From: an uncultured delta proteobacterium
GTDB lineage: Bacteria > Desulfobacterota > Desulfobulbia > Desulfobulbales > Desulfocapsaceae
DNA length: 34,132 bases
NCBI GenBank assembly: GCA_903875445.1
Contig: CAIQWD010000046.1
Span: 1-34,132 of the forward strand
Direction of reading: 5' to 3'
Part shown: positions 24,627-34,069 of the stretch, one piece after another
How positions within the stretch are numbered: position 1 is the first letter of the stretch
Layout of the letters: every line of letters starts with the position of its first letter
Translations under genes and position numbers: made by a program
Notes under the pieces: model-generated
Database searches by the model: none
The model's input: only the letters and a program-made list of their open reading frames with translations
Told to the model about the DNA's origin: nothing

Positions 24627-25778
24627 ATGCCCAGATCCGGGTTAAAGCTGTCGGAAGATAAACTCGAACACCTCCTGCTGCAGTTTAAATACCAGGCTGC
24701 CGTGCGGCGGGTGGCGCGAGGGGTTGCCCACAGCTATAACAACATCTTTACCGGCCTGAGCGGGCAAACGGCGATACTCCGGCAGGAATCGCATCTCCCG
24801 TGCGACGCCGGCAACAGACGCAGCGGCTTGATCGGCGAGCTGCTGCAGCGGGGCATCGACCAGACCGCCATTCTCTACGGTTTTGCCCGTGACGGCGACG
24901 AGGACAGCTGCAGCCAGTCACCTTTCCTCCTGGCAAATAAGGCGGTCGAGCTGTTAAACAGCATCTCCCGCGTACATCGCTTTGTCTTGCATTCGGACAT
25001 CAGTCAGGAAAAAATCCTCTGTAATGTCCGCGACATGGTTTTGATTCTCTTTTATCTCGGAGAAAATTGTGTCGATGCCACCCCGGAAGGCGGCGAGATT
25101 GTCTTTACCATCTACCGTACAAAAGCTCCCGATCCGGGACTGGCTTTTTCTTTCAGGGACCATGGCCCGGGCTTTACCGCAGAGCAGGCCGCCGCCCTAG
25201 GCACTCCTTTTCTATCGTCGAGAAGCGACTCGCCGCACCGGGGACTTGGCCTGTATGCGGCACGGATCCTCGCCGAACGTTACCAGGGGCAGCTGACCTT
25301 TACCCGTGACCATGAGCAAACGACCCTGGTCAGCGCTGTTTTCCCCCTGGCAGCCGACGAAAAAAAGGCCCACCACCCAGACCTCGCAGACGCCCCGCCA
25401 AGGCTGAACGGTAATGCCCCGGCAAAACAGTGTTTTCTCGTCGTCGAAGATGATGAAGCCATGCGCACCCTGCTGCTCAACCGATTGCAGCAACGCGGCC
25501 ATATGGTGTTTTGCGTCGACACCTGCGCCGAGGCATTGGAAGAATACGACCATCTGCACGACATCATCACCACAGTGCTCATGGACGTCGGCCTGCGCGA
25601 CACCAGCGGCTATGAATGCCACCGCAAATTATTGGCCGTCAATCCGCAGGCACGGATCATTTTCATGTCCGGGGAAGACGACACGGCCTCCGGGGAAAGA
25701 GCCGGAAAATCTGTTTTTCTGCCAAAACCGTTCACCATGAATCAATTGGAAATAGCGGTGCACGATGTCCACCTATAA
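24627..25778 (+). CDS. Sensorless histidine kinase-receiver protein
   Basis: This is 383 residues from ATG 24627. There is no sensor domain: the protein begins almost directly at an unusual H-box, RRVARGVAHSYNNIFTGLSG, with His35. A compact ATPase domain has N-box ENCVDATPEGG, G1 RDHGPGF and G2 HRGLGLYAA. A receiver (about 263-383) has VVEDDE, VLMDVGLRD and FLPKPF. It belongs to the same AHxxNN kinase class as the other kinases here. With no sensor it probably takes its signal from a partner such as the PocR kinase or the single receiver. Its end overlaps the sigma-54 activator gene by 14 bp, strongly suggesting translational coupling and a cognate relationship. Confidence 0.9.
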   Translation: MPRSGLKLSEDKLEHLLLQFKYQAAVRRVARGVAHSYNNIFTGLSGQTAILRQESHLPCDAGNRRSGLIGELLQRGIDQTAILYGFARDGDEDSCSQSPFLLANKAVELLNSISRVHRFVLHSDISQEKILCNVRDMVLILFYLGENCVDATPEGGEIVFTIYRTKAPDPGLAFSFRDHGPGFTAEQAAALGTPFLSSRSDSPHRGLGLYAARILAERYQGQLTFTRDHEQTTLVSAVFPLAADEKKAHHPDLADAPPRLNGNAPAKQCFLVVEDDEAMRTLLLNRLQQRGHMVFCVDTCAEALEEYDHLHDIITTVLMDVGLRDTSGYECHRKLLAVNPQARIIFMSGEDDTASGERAGKSVFLPKPFTMNQLEIAVHDVHL

Positions 25779-27165
25779 AGCCCGAGCGGTAAAAAATGCC
25801 CAGGTTCTCATTGTCGATGACGAACCGAGCATCGTCGATTTCATCGCCACCACCCTGAGCGCCAACGGCTATGCGATCGAAGCCCATTCCGATCCTCTGG
25901 AAGCCCTGAAAAACACCAAACGCAAGGTGTTCGATCTGGCGATAGTTGACATCAATATGCCGGAGATGAACGGCATCGAATTCTCAAGAAAACTGCTGGA
26001 AACCTCAATCAGTACCGAAGTGGTAATCATCACCGGCCTGCCCGATGAAGAAAATCTCGACCCTTGCCTGCGCATGGGGCTGACTCATTTTCTCTTTAAA
26101 CCGTTCAATGAGTCGCAGCTGGTCTATACCGTCTACGCCGCCCTCCATTTCAAGCGCCTGCGCAATGCCTTTGTCGCCTCCACCTCCTCGGAGAGAAAAG
26201 GCAGCGGCTATATCGGCGTCTCTATGTCCACCCGCGATATCCGCGACGAGATCGCTTCCCTTGCCGGTCTCGACATCCCGGTGCTGGTCCTCGGCAAATC
26301 GGGAACCGGCAAGGAAATCATCGCCAGGGATATTCATCGCAACAGCAGCCGCAGCCGGAGTGTCTTCATGCCGGTCAACTGCGCCGTTCTCGGGACGCTC
26401 GCCGAGACCGAACTGTTCGGCCATGTCAGCGGCGCCTTTACCGGCGCGGTTAAAAGCACCAAGGGCTACATCGGCACGGCCGACGGTGGCACGCTGTTTT
26501 TTGATGAAGTCGGGGAGTTGCCGCTGGAGGTGCAGGCCAAACTGCTGCGTTTTCTCGACGAAGGTGAGTACTCAAGGGTCGGTGAGGCGAAAATCCACAA
26601 GGTCGATGTCCGGATTGTCGCGGCAACCAACAGAAACCTTGAAGAAATGTGCCGGTCCGGGCGTTTTCGCGAGGATCTCTATTACCGCTTGTCGGCCTCT
26701 ATCATCGAGACCACCCCGCTCGACGAGAGAAAGGGAGATATCCTGCCGCTCATTTGGCATTTTCTCGATCTCTTCGGTACCGCCAAGAATATCACCTACG
26801 AGATCTCCGCCGACGCCGTGTCGCAGCTCATTGAAAGGGATTGGCCCGGCAATGTCCGCCAGCTGAAACAGACCCTGTATAAAATCTCCCAGATGGCGAC
26901 CAGCCGAAAAATCTCCCTGGCCGATGTTCGCCGGGTGGTGGGCGACAGCAAACCGGAGGCGGTTGTCAGCTATAAAGATGCCAAGGAACAGGCTCTTGAG
27001 GAATTTGACCGGGAGTACCTGATGAAGACCCTCTCCCTGTCCCAGGGCAGCCTCCAGCATGCCCTGAAACTCTCCGGCATGCATAAGAAGAATTTCTACG
27101 CCAAGATCAAGGAACTCGGTCTGGCGATGAAGGATTTTGCCAATCTTCAGAATCGCAAGACATAA
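25765..27165 (+). CDS. NtrC-family sigma-54-dependent response regulator
   Basis: This is a 466-residue enhancer-binding activator. The receiver (about 12-125) has VDDEPS, phospho-Asp62 in VDINMPEM and Lys112 in LFKPF. The AAA+ domain (about 148-385) has Walker A GKSGTGKE (177-184), the sigma-54 contact loop GAFTGA (223-228), Walker B LFFDE and the arginine-finger region RFREDLYYRL. The C-terminus has a Fis-type helix-turn-helix (about 420-457, LSQGSLQHALKLSGMHKKNF). All functional motifs are intact. The gene overlaps its likely kinase by 14 bp. Three copies of a dyad and two -24/-12 promoters lie just downstream, so the likely targets are the pseudo-receiver and chemoreceptor genes next to it. 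Confidence 0.95.
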   Translation: MSTYKARAVKNAQVLIVDDEPSIVDFIATTLSANGYAIEAHSDPLEALKNTKRKVFDLAIVDINMPEMNGIEFSRKLLETSISTEVVIITGLPDEENLDPCLRMGLTHFLFKPFNESQLVYTVYAALHFKRLRNAFVASTSSERKGSGYIGVSMSTRDIRDEIASLAGLDIPVLVLGKSGTGKEIIARDIHRNSSRSRSVFMPVNCAVLGTLAETELFGHVSGAFTGAVKSTKGYIGTADGGTLFFDEVGELPLEVQAKLLRFLDEGEYSRVGEAKIHKVDVRIVAATNRNLEEMCRSGRFREDLYYRLSASIIETTPLDERKGDILPLIWHFLDLFGTAKNITYEISADAVSQLIERDWPGNVRQLKQTLYKISQMATSRKISLADVRRVVGDSKPEAVVSYKDAKEQALEEFDREYLMKTLSLSQGSLQHALKLSGMHKKNFYAKIKELGLAMKDFANLQNRKT

Positions 27166-27183
27166 TCTTAAGGAGAGCCAAGA

Positions 27184-27201
27184 GGAGGCAAATCTGCCTC
27201 C
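27184..27201. promoter_or_regulatory. Dyad 1: candidate enhancer site for the sigma-54 activator
   Basis: GGAGGCAAATCTGCCTCC, with 8-bp perfect arms if one base is added each side (27183-27202). Its centre is 139 bp upstream of the -12 GC of the promoter at 27317. It lies 18 bp after the activator stop, so a terminator role is possible, but there is no T-run and two more copies occur at non-terminal positions. Confidence 0.65.
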
Positions 27202-27316
27202 TTCCCCACCTTCTCTGCCGCCCCATGCTGCCGCATGTACCTGATCGCCACGGAAATTCTCAATAATTATTTTCAATATCGGAATCTTACGCCATTGACC
27301 TGTTTTATCTTATTTC

Positions 27317-27333
27317 TTGGTGTGAAAGTTGCA
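27317..27333 (+). promoter_or_regulatory. Sigma-54 (-24/-12) promoter for the pseudo-receiver gene
   Basis: TTGGTGTGAAAGTTGCA has GG (27319-27320) and GC (27331-27332) exactly 10 bp apart, with the consensus TTGCA at -12. Transcription would start near 27343, about 48 nt before the ATG at 27391. Confidence 0.72.
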
Positions 27334-27390
27334 AAACCCCCCTCAACCGGCGGCTAAAGTACGCTCCCCACCTCTTTGTTCAGGATGATA

Positions 27391-27777
27391 ATGGCGAATG
27401 TTTTACTGATTTACGATGACCGAAAGGCCAAGCTGTCCGTCGAGCAGGTTCTGTCAAGCCTGGACATTTCCCCCGTCCACCTGGTTCTTGAGGAGTTCGC
27501 TGCAGAATTCCTTCTGGCGGAGATGTTCGACTTGATTATCTTCGAGTTGTTTGGCGAAAATCGCTCATGTATCGCCATCCTACAACAACTTGAGAAACTG
27601 GCGACAACCTCCGGCATCGACCATCCGCCGGTCATTGTCGTAACCGAGCAGGACTTCGGGATTATTGAACAGTCCCTTCGCACCGCCAAAGTCAACTTCT
27701 TTTTAGTCAAACCCCTTGCCGAAACGGAGCTTATAGCCGCGATACGGCAATCCCTCAAACACCCGACAGCTGTCTGA
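27391..27777 (+). CDS. Pseudo-receiver: small receiver-like protein with Glu at the phospho-site
   Basis: From ATG 27391 (AGGAT upstream) this is 128 residues and folds as a CheY-like receiver by pattern. VLLIYDDRK gives the acidic pair Asp9/Asp10, VIVVTEQ supplies the switch Thr85 and FFLVKPLAE the Lys107. The phosphorylated position, normally Asp in a DLIIxDLxMP context, is Glu52 (FDLIIFELFGEN). Such a protein cannot be phosphorylated in the usual way and may mimic the active state. Starts at 27376 (TTG) or 27385 are possible but less well spaced. It has its own sigma-54 promoter, is flanked by enhancer-like dyads and precedes a chemoreceptor gene, so it may act as an adaptor or constitutive CheY-like output. 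Confidence 0.85.
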   Translation: MANVLLIYDDRKAKLSVEQVLSSLDISPVHLVLEEFAAEFLLAEMFDLIIFELFGENRSCIAILQQLEKLATTSGIDHPPVIVVTEQDFGIIEQSLRTAKVNFFLVKPLAETELIAAIRQSLKHPTAV

Positions 27778-27847
27778 GACCCCTTCCCGTGGGGGGCAAG
27801 CGCCATTCCTGTCCGGTCGGCACAGTCGGCAGCAGGCCAAAAAAAAT

Positions 27848-27865
27848 GGTGGTAAATTTGCCCCC
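27848..27865. promoter_or_regulatory. Dyad 2: candidate enhancer site
   Basis: GGTGGTAAATTTGCCCCC is the weakest of the three copies. It is centred 128 bp upstream of dyad 3 and 267 bp from the -12 GC of the chemoreceptor promoter. Confidence 0.55.
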
Positions 27866-27975
27866 GACAACAATAGTGCCCTCAATCAACGAATATCTAT
27901 CCGAACTACAAAGAGAATCTCACACATAACCGCTTGTCGCAACAAGCCATTCATGGCGGTCTCCGCTAAAAACCG

Positions 27976-27993
27976 GGAGGTAAATTTGCCTCC
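27976..27993. promoter_or_regulatory. Dyad 3: candidate enhancer site
   Basis: GGAGGTAAATTTGCCTCC differs from dyad 1 only at two positions and is a palindrome apart from one mismatched pair. Its centre is 139 bp from the -12 GC of the chemoreceptor promoter, the same spacing as dyad 1 to its promoter. Confidence 0.65.
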
Positions 27994-28109
27994 TCTCTTT
28001 CCTGGTGGCCAGGGTAGTGCCGCAGCCGATTTTTCCCGACTCCTCTACACCCCAGCATTTTCAATCCCCATGCGGTCGGGAGGAGACTCCAAGACATAGT
28101 TAGTGATAA

Positions 28110-28125
28110 TGGCATAATTATTGCT
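28110..28125 (+). promoter_or_regulatory. Sigma-54 (-24/-12) promoter for the chemoreceptor gene
   Basis: TGGCATAATTATTGCT has GG (28111-28112) and GC (28123-28124) 10 bp apart, with TGGCA and TTGCT matching the consensus halves closely. The start would be near 28135, giving a leader of about 70 nt to the ATG at 28208. Confidence 0.78.
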
Positions 28126-28207
28126 TTATGTGACTGCAATAGCTACAAGGCTTGGCGTGACACCAGATGAAGATAAAAATCACGACACAACTGCAAGGAG
28201 AAAACCA

Positions 28208-29872
28208 ATGCTCAAAAACATGAAAATCGGAACCCGACTGATTCTGGCTTTTGGCCTGATTCTCTTGTTCCTGTTGATCAACAGCGGAACGTCATTCAGA
28301 ATAATCGGACAGTTGAGTGACGATCTCAGCACCCTGGCTGAAGATCGCATGCCGAAGGTTGAACTGGCTAATGACATCATCGATAACATTAATATCATTG
28401 CCCGGGCTCTCCGCAATATCGTCATCGACACCAGCAAAGAGACCCTGCAGGCTGAACTGTTGCGCGTCGAAAAGGCTCGTGCGACCATCGGTAAGGACGT
28501 AGAAACCCTGCAGAAAACCACTAAAAGCAAGGAGGGCATGGCCAAGGTTCAAGTCCTTTCTGAGGCCCGGGTCGCCTATATCGAGGTCACTAAGCAATAT
28601 ATGGAGCTGGTAAAGGCAGGCGATCTCGACAAGGCTAAGGGTATGCTGCTCACCACCCTTCGGGCGATACAGAGCAAGTATTTTACCGCCTGTGAAGAGT
28701 TGATCGCTTACCAGGGGCAACAGGCAAAGGACGCAGCCAAAGAGGCAAGCGCCAGTGCCTCGCGCGCAGAAACCCTGATCATTATCTTGTTGATCGTGGC
28801 AATGGCGGTGAGTGTGGCCGCGGCAATCCTCATCATCCGCTCCATCACCGGTCCGGTGGCTCAGACGGTGCACTTGGCCGAAACCATGGCTAAAGGCGAT
28901 TTAACGACGACACTTGACATCGACCAAAAAGATGAAATCGGCGTTATGGCCAAGGCGATGAACGGCACCTTAGGGCAATTGCGCTCGATGATCGGCGAGA
29001 TCATCACCGGCATCAATACCCTCTCCACCTCGTCTACGGATCTGGCCGCCGTTTCCCGGCAGCTCTCCTCCTCGGCCCATGAAACGGCCAATAAATCAGG
29101 GACGGTAGCCACCGCCGCCGAGGAAATGAGTGCCAACATCCATTCGGTTTCCGCCGCCATGGAACAAAGTTCCAGCAACGTCGGCTTGGTCGCCACCGCC
29201 ACCGAAGAGATGACCGCCACGGTCAATGAGATCAGCCATAGTGCCGAAAAGGCAAGAGAGGTGTCGGAAAAAGCTGTTAAACAGAGCCAAGCCACCTCCG
29301 AGAAAATCACCGCCCTTGGCGAGTCGGCACGGAAGGTCGGCAAAGTAACGGAAACGATCACCGAGATCTCCGAGCAGACCAATCTCCTCGCTCTCAACGC
29401 CACCATCGAGGCGGCCAGGGCCGGCGAGGCGGGCAAGGGTTTTGCCGTAGTCGCCAACGAGATCAAGGAACTGGCTCGCCAGACGGCGGCGGCAACGGTT
29501 GATATTAAAAACCAGATCAGCGACATGCAAAGCAACACCAGCTCGACCATAGGTGATATTGAAAGTATCACAGCGGTCATAGTCGAAATCAACAGCGTCA
29601 TAAATGGTATTGCCACCGCTGTGGTCGAGCAGTCGGCCGCCACCAATGAGATTGCCGGTAATATCTCGCAGGCCTCGCAGGGTATTGTCGAGGTCAATGA
29701 AAATGTCGCCCAAAGCACCGTGGTCATAGCCGAAATTACCAAAAATATTGCCGAGATCAACCAGGAAGCCACCCAGGTGGGGGCAAGCAGCAGCCAGGTG
29801 CAGGCAAGCGCCCAGGGCCTGTCCGACCTGGCCGCCCAGCTGCAGGAGTTGATGAAAAAGTTCAAGGTGTGA
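28208..29872 (+). CDS. Methyl-accepting chemotaxis protein
   Basis: This is 554 residues from ATG 28208, chosen because AAGGAG lies 8 nt upstream; the longer frame to 28121 has no membrane-protein character. TM1 is at about 8-27 ([18 protein letters not shown]). A four-helix-bundle type periplasmic ligand domain spans about 30-185 and TM2 about 190-214. A HAMP domain ([20 protein letters not shown]) follows, then a long coiled signalling domain. Its hairpin tip, [20 protein letters not shown] at about 388-407, is the invariant kinase/CheW contact. No CheR-docking pentapeptide is present; the protein ends LMKKFKV. It is apparently transcribed from its own sigma-54 promoter. The periplasmic ligand is unknown. 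Confidence 0.95.
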   Translation: MLKNMKIGTRLILAFGLILLFLLINSGTSFRIIGQLSDDLSTLAEDRMPKVELANDIIDNINIIARALRNIVIDTSKETLQAELLRVEKARATIGKDVETLQKTTKSKEGMAKVQVLSEARVAYIEVTKQYMELVKAGDLDKAKGMLLTTLRAIQSKYFTACEELIAYQGQQAKDAAKEASASASRAETLIIILLIVAMAVSVAAAILIIRSITGPVAQTVHLAETMAKGDLTTTLDIDQKDEIGVMAKAMNGTLGQLRSMIGEIITGINTLSTSSTDLAAVSRQLSSSAHETANKSGTVATAAEEMSANIHSVSAAMEQSSSNVGLVATATEEMTATVNEISHSAEKAREVSEKAVKQSQATSEKITALGESARKVGKVTETITEISEQTNLLALNATIEAARAGEAGKGFAVVANEIKELARQTAAATVDIKNQISDMQSNTSSTIGDIESITAVIVEINSVINGIATAVVEQSAATNEIAGNISQASQGIVEVNENVAQSTVVIAEITKNIAEINQEATQVGASSSQVQASAQGLSDLAAQLQELMKKFKV

Positions 29873-29883
29873 TGGCCATTTCC

Positions 29884-29912
29884 CGGCCCCTCATTTGCGT
29901 TCATAGGGGCCG
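29884..29912 (+). terminator. GC-rich stem-loop between chemoreceptor and kinase genes
   Basis: CGGCCCCT (29884-29891) pairs perfectly with AGGGGCCG (29905-29912) across a 13-nt loop, 12 bp after the chemoreceptor stop. No T-run follows, so it is not a canonical Rho-independent terminator. It may reduce read-through or protect the upstream mRNA. Confidence 0.35.
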
Positions 29913-29935
29913 TACCTGACTGAGCAACTTGACCT

Positions 29936-32900
29936 ATGCCCGAAACAAAGATTAAAATGGCGCCCTTTGCCAACATGCTGCTTCTGTTGCTGGCCCTGCT
30001 CTGCCTCGATCTGTTTGTCGGTTTCCGGTTTTTTAAGGCGCACCAACAACAACAGGAGCGTCTCGTCGAGAACCAGTTGACGGCGATCGGCAACCTGAAG
30101 GTGAGGGAGATAACCGATTGGCGGCAAAGGATGCTGGACGAGGCAGCTTTGCTGACGGAAAGCCCGTTTTTCGCCAGGGGCGTGGAACTGTACCTGCAGG
30201 ACTCGCAAGTCGAAAACGCCCAGGCCCTCCTCAATCGTATCCGCAGCATCACCACCCATTATCATTACCCGGGGGTGTCGGTGATCAATCTCCAGGGAAA
30301 GGCGGTGGTGAGCTGCGGGCCCTTTGCCGGGCTAAGCAAAAAGAGCGGCCTCGAACATCTTGTTGCCCGCGCCATAGAGGAGCGGCTGACGGTGTTAAGC
30401 GATCTGTATACCGATGAGCGGGTGGACGGGATTTTCCTGGCGGTTGTCACCCCCCTTTTTCGACATGGGCAAGCCGGCGAGGAACTGCTCGGGGCTGTCA
30501 TCCTTGTTTGCGATCCCGAAAGGTTCCTCTTCCCTTTGATCCGCAACTGGCCGATCCCCAGCGAAACCGCAGAATCCTTGCTTAGCCGAGCCGATGGCGA
30601 TGATATTCTTTATCTCAGCGAACTGCGGCACCGGCCAGGCAGTGCTATGCAACTGCGCATTCCGAAAAATAACCTTGAAGTGCCGTCCGCCGCTGCCGTT
30701 AGTGGCAAGGCAGGAATAGTCAGGGGGATAGACTACCGGGGTGCAAAGGTCATATCCCATGTCCAGGCGGTTCCCGGTTCTCCCTGGTTTCTGCAAAGCA
30801 AGATCGATGAAGGCGAGGCCTTTGCACTCTGGCGCAACCAATCGCTCCTGCTGATTCTCGCGTTCTCCGTTATCGCTGCCCTCCTTCTCGCCTTGGGCTT
30901 GGCGGTTCTCCAACGCAACAAGAAAAAACACTATCTCCAACTGTTCACTGCGGAACACCAGCTTCGACAAACCGCTGAAAGGAGCGGTGTCATTCTGCGA
31001 AGCATCGCCGACGGTATTATTGTTACCGATTCCTTCGGTCGCATTGAACTCCTCAACCAGGCTGCCGAAGAGCTGACCGGTCGGAACAATGATGATGCAT
31101 TAGGCAAATCACTCGAAGAGGTCTTCACCCTCCTCGATGAAACAAGCGGGAAAGAGGTGGAAAATCCTACCATCACGGTTCGACGCGATGGCAAAAACGT
31201 AGTGCTCGACAGTTACCCTCTTCTTGTCAGAAAAGATGACCGCAAGGTACCTATTTCCGTAAGCGGAGCACCTCTGCACGATGGCCGGGACAATATCAGC
31301 GGTGTTGTCCTGGTCCTTCGTGATCAACGCAAAACGCATTTTATGGAACGTCTGGCGGAGGCTCGCCTGCGCATTACCCTCTATGCCAATACCCATTCCC
31401 TCGATCATCTCCTGACCAAGGTTCTTGATGAAATTTGTGAACTGGTCGACAGTTCGGTCGGCTTTTTTCATTTTGTCGCATCCGACCAAGAGACCGTGAC
31501 CCTGCAACATTGGTCAACGGGAACTGGAGAGTTTTGCCGGGCGGAGGACAAAGGCTGCCATCACAATATTACCGAGGCGGGGATCTGGTTCGACTGTCTG
31601 CGACAGCGGAAACCGGTGGTGCATAACGACTATACCTCCCTGTCCCATAAAAAAGGCTTGCCGGCGGGACATGTGCCGATCATTCGCCAACTGGTGGTCC
31701 CGGTCCTCTACAACGACCGGGTGACGGCAATCCTCGGAGTCGGCAACAAACCGGCGGATTATGACGGGAACGATATAGCAACCGTCTCCTATCTAGCCGA
31801 AGTGGTGTATCACCTCATTGAGGCCAAACGGGTTGAAGAAGTGCTGCGCAAGTCTCTGCAGACCTCCGACGATCTAGTCCGGGCCATTCCTTCCGGATTA
31901 TTCATTTATCAGCATTTTCCGCCGGAAGGCCTGGTACTCCTCCACGGCAATCCCGAGGCTGCGCGACACACCGGGAAAAATATCGAGGAACTCATCGGCC
32001 TGGACTTTGATACAATCTGGCCCGAGGCAAGGGCCGAGGGCATTACCGACCAGTTCCTCAAGGTAATGCAGACAGGCAAGATGTTTGAAACGGAAAACCA
32101 ACGGTATGCCGACAACCTCCTGGTCGGGGCCTTCCGTATCCGTGCCTTTACCCTGCCGGGAACCCGACTGGCCGTGGTCTTTGAAAACATTACCGCGCTG
32201 AAACAGTCCGAGGCCGAAAAAGAAAAAATCCAGTCGCAGTTGCAACAGGCACAGAAAATGGAGTCGATCGGCCAACTGGCGGGTGGCGTAGCCCATGATT
32301 TCAATAATATGCTGAGCGTCATCATCGGTAATGCCGAGTTGGCCCTCGAACAGACCAAGAAAGAACCGACACTGCACCGCGAACTTACGGAGATCAAAAA
32401 AGCCGCCCAGCGCTCGGCCGATCTTACCCGGCAACTGCTGGCCTTTGCCCGCAAACAGACGGTCGCTCCGAAAATCATCAACCTCAACCACACCATTGAG
32501 GGCATGCTGCGGATGCTGCGCCGCCTCATCGGTGAGGATATTCAAATGGCCTGGCTGCCGCAGACCGGACTTGCCTCGATCTTCATCGACCCGTCGCAGG
32601 TCGATCAAATTCTTGCCAACCTCTGTGTGAATGCCCGGGATGCCATCCAAGGGGTGGGAAAAATCATCATCGAGACGGGCACGGTCACGCTCACCGAAGA
32701 ATACTGCCGAAATAACCTCGGATTTATGCCGGGGGAATATACCATGCTCTCCTTCAGCGACAACGGCTCCGGCATCCCCAAAGAACACCTGAAACATATC
32801 TTTGAACCGTTTTTCACCACCAAAAAACAGGGTGAGGGAACCGGTCTCGGCCTGGCGATGATCTATGGCATCGTCAAACAAAATAGCGGCTTTATCAAGG

Positions 32901-33376
32901 TCTACAGCGAACCGGGTCAAGGCACCACCTTCCGCATCTACCTGCCGCAATACACCGGAGAAACGGAAGAGGTCCAACGCTCCGAAGATCTTGTCATTCC
33001 ACTGGGACAAGGGGAGTTGATCTTACTGGTAGAAGATGAAACGGCAATTCTCGAACTGAACGTTCGCTTGCTGGAAGGCCTCGGCTACCGGGTGCAGGCG
33101 ACTAGTTCGGCGACCGAGGCCGTTATCCTGGCCCAGGAACATAAAGACCAGCTGCGGCTTCTTTTGACCGACATGGTCATGCCGGAAATGAACGGTCGGG
33201 ATCTGGCGAACGTCATATGGCAAACCAATCCGGGATTGAAATGTCTGTTCGTGTCCGGTTATACTGCCAACGTCATTGCCCGCCAGGGCTTTTTGCCGGA
33301 AGGCATCAACTTTCTCCAGAAACCCTTCATGAAAAAAGAACTGGGGCTGAAACTCCACCAGATTCTTGCCGAGTAA
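29936..33376 (+). CDS. Multi-sensor membrane hybrid histidine kinase (Cache-PAS-GAF-PAS-HisKA-HATPase-REC)
   Basis: This is a 1146-residue inner-membrane kinase. TM1 is at about 12-31. The large periplasmic region (about 35-300, with [20 protein letters not shown]-like features and [20 protein letters not shown]) resembles a double Cache domain. TM2 is at about 303-325. PAS1 is at about 345-465 ([20 protein letters not shown]), a GAF/GAF_2-like domain at about 480-635 ([31 protein letters not shown]) and a second PAS at about 645-760. The H-box [11 protein letters not shown] has phospho-His at about 787. The ATPase has NARDAI, DNGSGI and GTGLGLAM, and a C-terminal receiver has VEDE, phospho-Asp at about 1079 and LQKPF. 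All catalytic motifs are intact. ATG 29936 has a weak ribosome site; it follows the chemoreceptor gene by 63 bp. The ligand is unknown. Confidence 0.93.
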   Translation: MPETKIKMAPFANMLLLLLALLCLDLFVGFRFFKAHQQQQERLVENQLTAIGNLKVREITDWRQRMLDEAALLTESPFFARGVELYLQDSQVENAQALLNRIRSITTHYHYPGVSVINLQGKAVVSCGPFAGLSKKSGLEHLVARAIEERLTVLSDLYTDERVDGIFLAVVTPLFRHGQAGEELLGAVILVCDPERFLFPLIRNWPIPSETAESLLSRADGDDILYLSELRHRPGSAMQLRIPKNNLEVPSAAAVSGKAGIVRGIDYRGAKVISHVQAVPGSPWFLQSKIDEGEAFALWRNQSLLLILAFSVIAALLLALGLAVLQRNKKKHYLQLFTAEHQLRQTAERSGVILRSIADGIIVTDSFGRIELLNQAAEELTGRNNDDALGKSLEEVFTLLDETSGKEVENPTITVRRDGKNVVLDSYPLLVRKDDRKVPISVSGAPLHDGRDNISGVVLVLRDQRKTHFMERLAEARLRITLYANTHSLDHLLTKVLDEICELVDSSVGFFHFVASDQETVTLQHWSTGTGEFCRAEDKGCHHNITEAGIWFDCLRQRKPVVHNDYTSLSHKKGLPAGHVPIIRQLVVPVLYNDRVTAILGVGNKPADYDGNDIATVSYLAEVVYHLIEAKRVEEVLRKSLQTSDDLVRAIPSGLFIYQHFPPEGLVLLHGNPEAARHTGKNIEELIGLDFDTIWPEARAEGITDQFLKVMQTGKMFETENQRYADNLLVGAFRIRAFTLPGTRLAVVFENITALKQSEAEKEKIQSQLQQAQKMESIGQLAGGVAHDFNNMLSVIIGNAELALEQTKKEPTLHRELTEIKKAAQRSADLTRQLLAFARKQTVAPKIINLNHTIEGMLRMLRRLIGEDIQMAWLPQTGLASIFIDPSQVDQILANLCVNARDAIQGVGKIIIETGTVTLTEEYCRNNLGFMPGEYTMLSFSDNGSGIPKEHLKHIFEPFFTTKKQGEGTGLGLAMIYGIVKQNSGFIKVYSEPGQGTTFRIYLPQYTGETEEVQRSEDLVIPLGQGELILLVEDETAILELNVRLLEGLGYRVQATSSATEAVILAQEHKDQLRLLLTDMVMPEMNGRDLANVIWQTNPGLKCLFVSGYTANVIARQGFLPEGINFLQKPFMKKELGLKLHQILAE

Positions 33377-33520
33377 TCGACGGCAATGCAATCGAAAGCC
33401 AGGAGACACACGGGTTTCGGCAAAAGGAGCCCAACCTCGACAAACGGGATCCTCTCGATTAAACCATTTTAAGATGTGAAAACGTGCAAAGAGTCTTTCT
33501 GAAGGATCCTACGAGGTGTA

Positions 33521-34069
33521 ATGGATTTTTTTATTGCCCGACAACCTATTTTTACCGCACATAAAAAACTCTTTGCCTACGAACTGCTTTATCGCGGAAC
33601 GAAAACATCGCGACTCAGTAATACCAGTGGCAACAAGGCAACAACAAGTGTCCTGTCCAGTGCCTTTCTGACGGAAGGTATTGAAAAGATAAGCGGTCTT
33701 CGCCCCTGCTTTATCAATTTCACCCGTGATCTTCTTCTTCAGAACCTTCCCGCCTCCTTTCCCAAAACACTGCTTGTCGTCGAGGTTTTAGAAGATATTC
33801 CACCGACCCCGGAAATTGTGGCGATCTGCCGAAAGCTACGAGATGATGGTTATACCATCGCCCTTGACGATTTTGTTTATGATCGAAGCCTTGAGCCTCT
33901 TATCGCCATAGCCGATATCATTAAGTTTGATTTTTTCTTAACCCCTATCGATACCCTGCAAAAGACCTTGCACCGACTGGCCAGATATAATCTTGAAAGT
34001 CGGATAAAGCGTACACTATTTGGTATCCACTCCCAAGTACTTCAAGAGCAGCGTGTCTCTGGCCACTGA
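33521..34069 (+). CDS. EAL-HDOD (YuxH-like) protein, truncated
   Basis: The first about 160 residues match the EAL half of EAL-HDOD signalling proteins. MDFFIARQPIFTAHKKLFAY leads into ELLYRG (degenerate EAL signature), then PCFINFTRDLLL, VVEVLEDIPPTPE, GYTIALDDFVY and ADIIKFDF. After ARYNL (about 33993-33998), where the family continues KLLAEKVE, the sequence becomes unrelated and stops at residue 182. The final EAL strand and the whole HDOD domain (normally about 400 residues in total) are missing. The break coincides with the end of a minus-strand ORF, so a mobile element probably cut the gene. This EAL class usually lacks c-di-GMP phosphodiesterase residues. The start is firm: GAGGT lies 5 nt upstream. 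Confidence 0.82.
   Translation: MDFFIARQPIFTAHKKLFAYELLYRGTKTSRLSNTSGNKATTSVLSSAFLTEGIEKISGLRPCFINFTRDLLLQNLPASFPKTLLVVEVLEDIPPTPEIVAICRKLRDDGYTIALDDFVYDRSLEPLIAIADIIKFDFFLTPIDTLQKTLHRLARYNLESRIKRTLFGIHSQVLQEQRVSGH

Larger units (their letters stand above)
27778..28207. other. Regulatory region before the chemoreceptor gene
   Basis: This is a 430-bp non-coding stretch. It holds two enhancer-like dyads (27848-27865 and 27976-27993), a 6-bp-arm inverted repeat GCTTGTCGCAACAAGC near 27932-27947, and a sigma-54 promoter at 28110-28125. No coding frame is credible. Confidence 0.6.

Noticed and set aside
27183-27202. Dyad 1 as a Rho-independent terminator of the activator gene
   Set aside because: The stem is adequate but there is no T-run, and two further copies occur in a promoter region. 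A binding site explains all three better.
28861-30255. 464-codon minus-strand open frame across the chemoreceptor and kinase starts
   Set aside because: It is Ser/Ala/Leu-rich shadow sequence of the chemoreceptor, without domain or start signals.
31898-33010. 370-codon minus-strand open frame opposite the 1146-residue kinase
   Set aside because: Antisense to intact HisKA and HATPase motifs.
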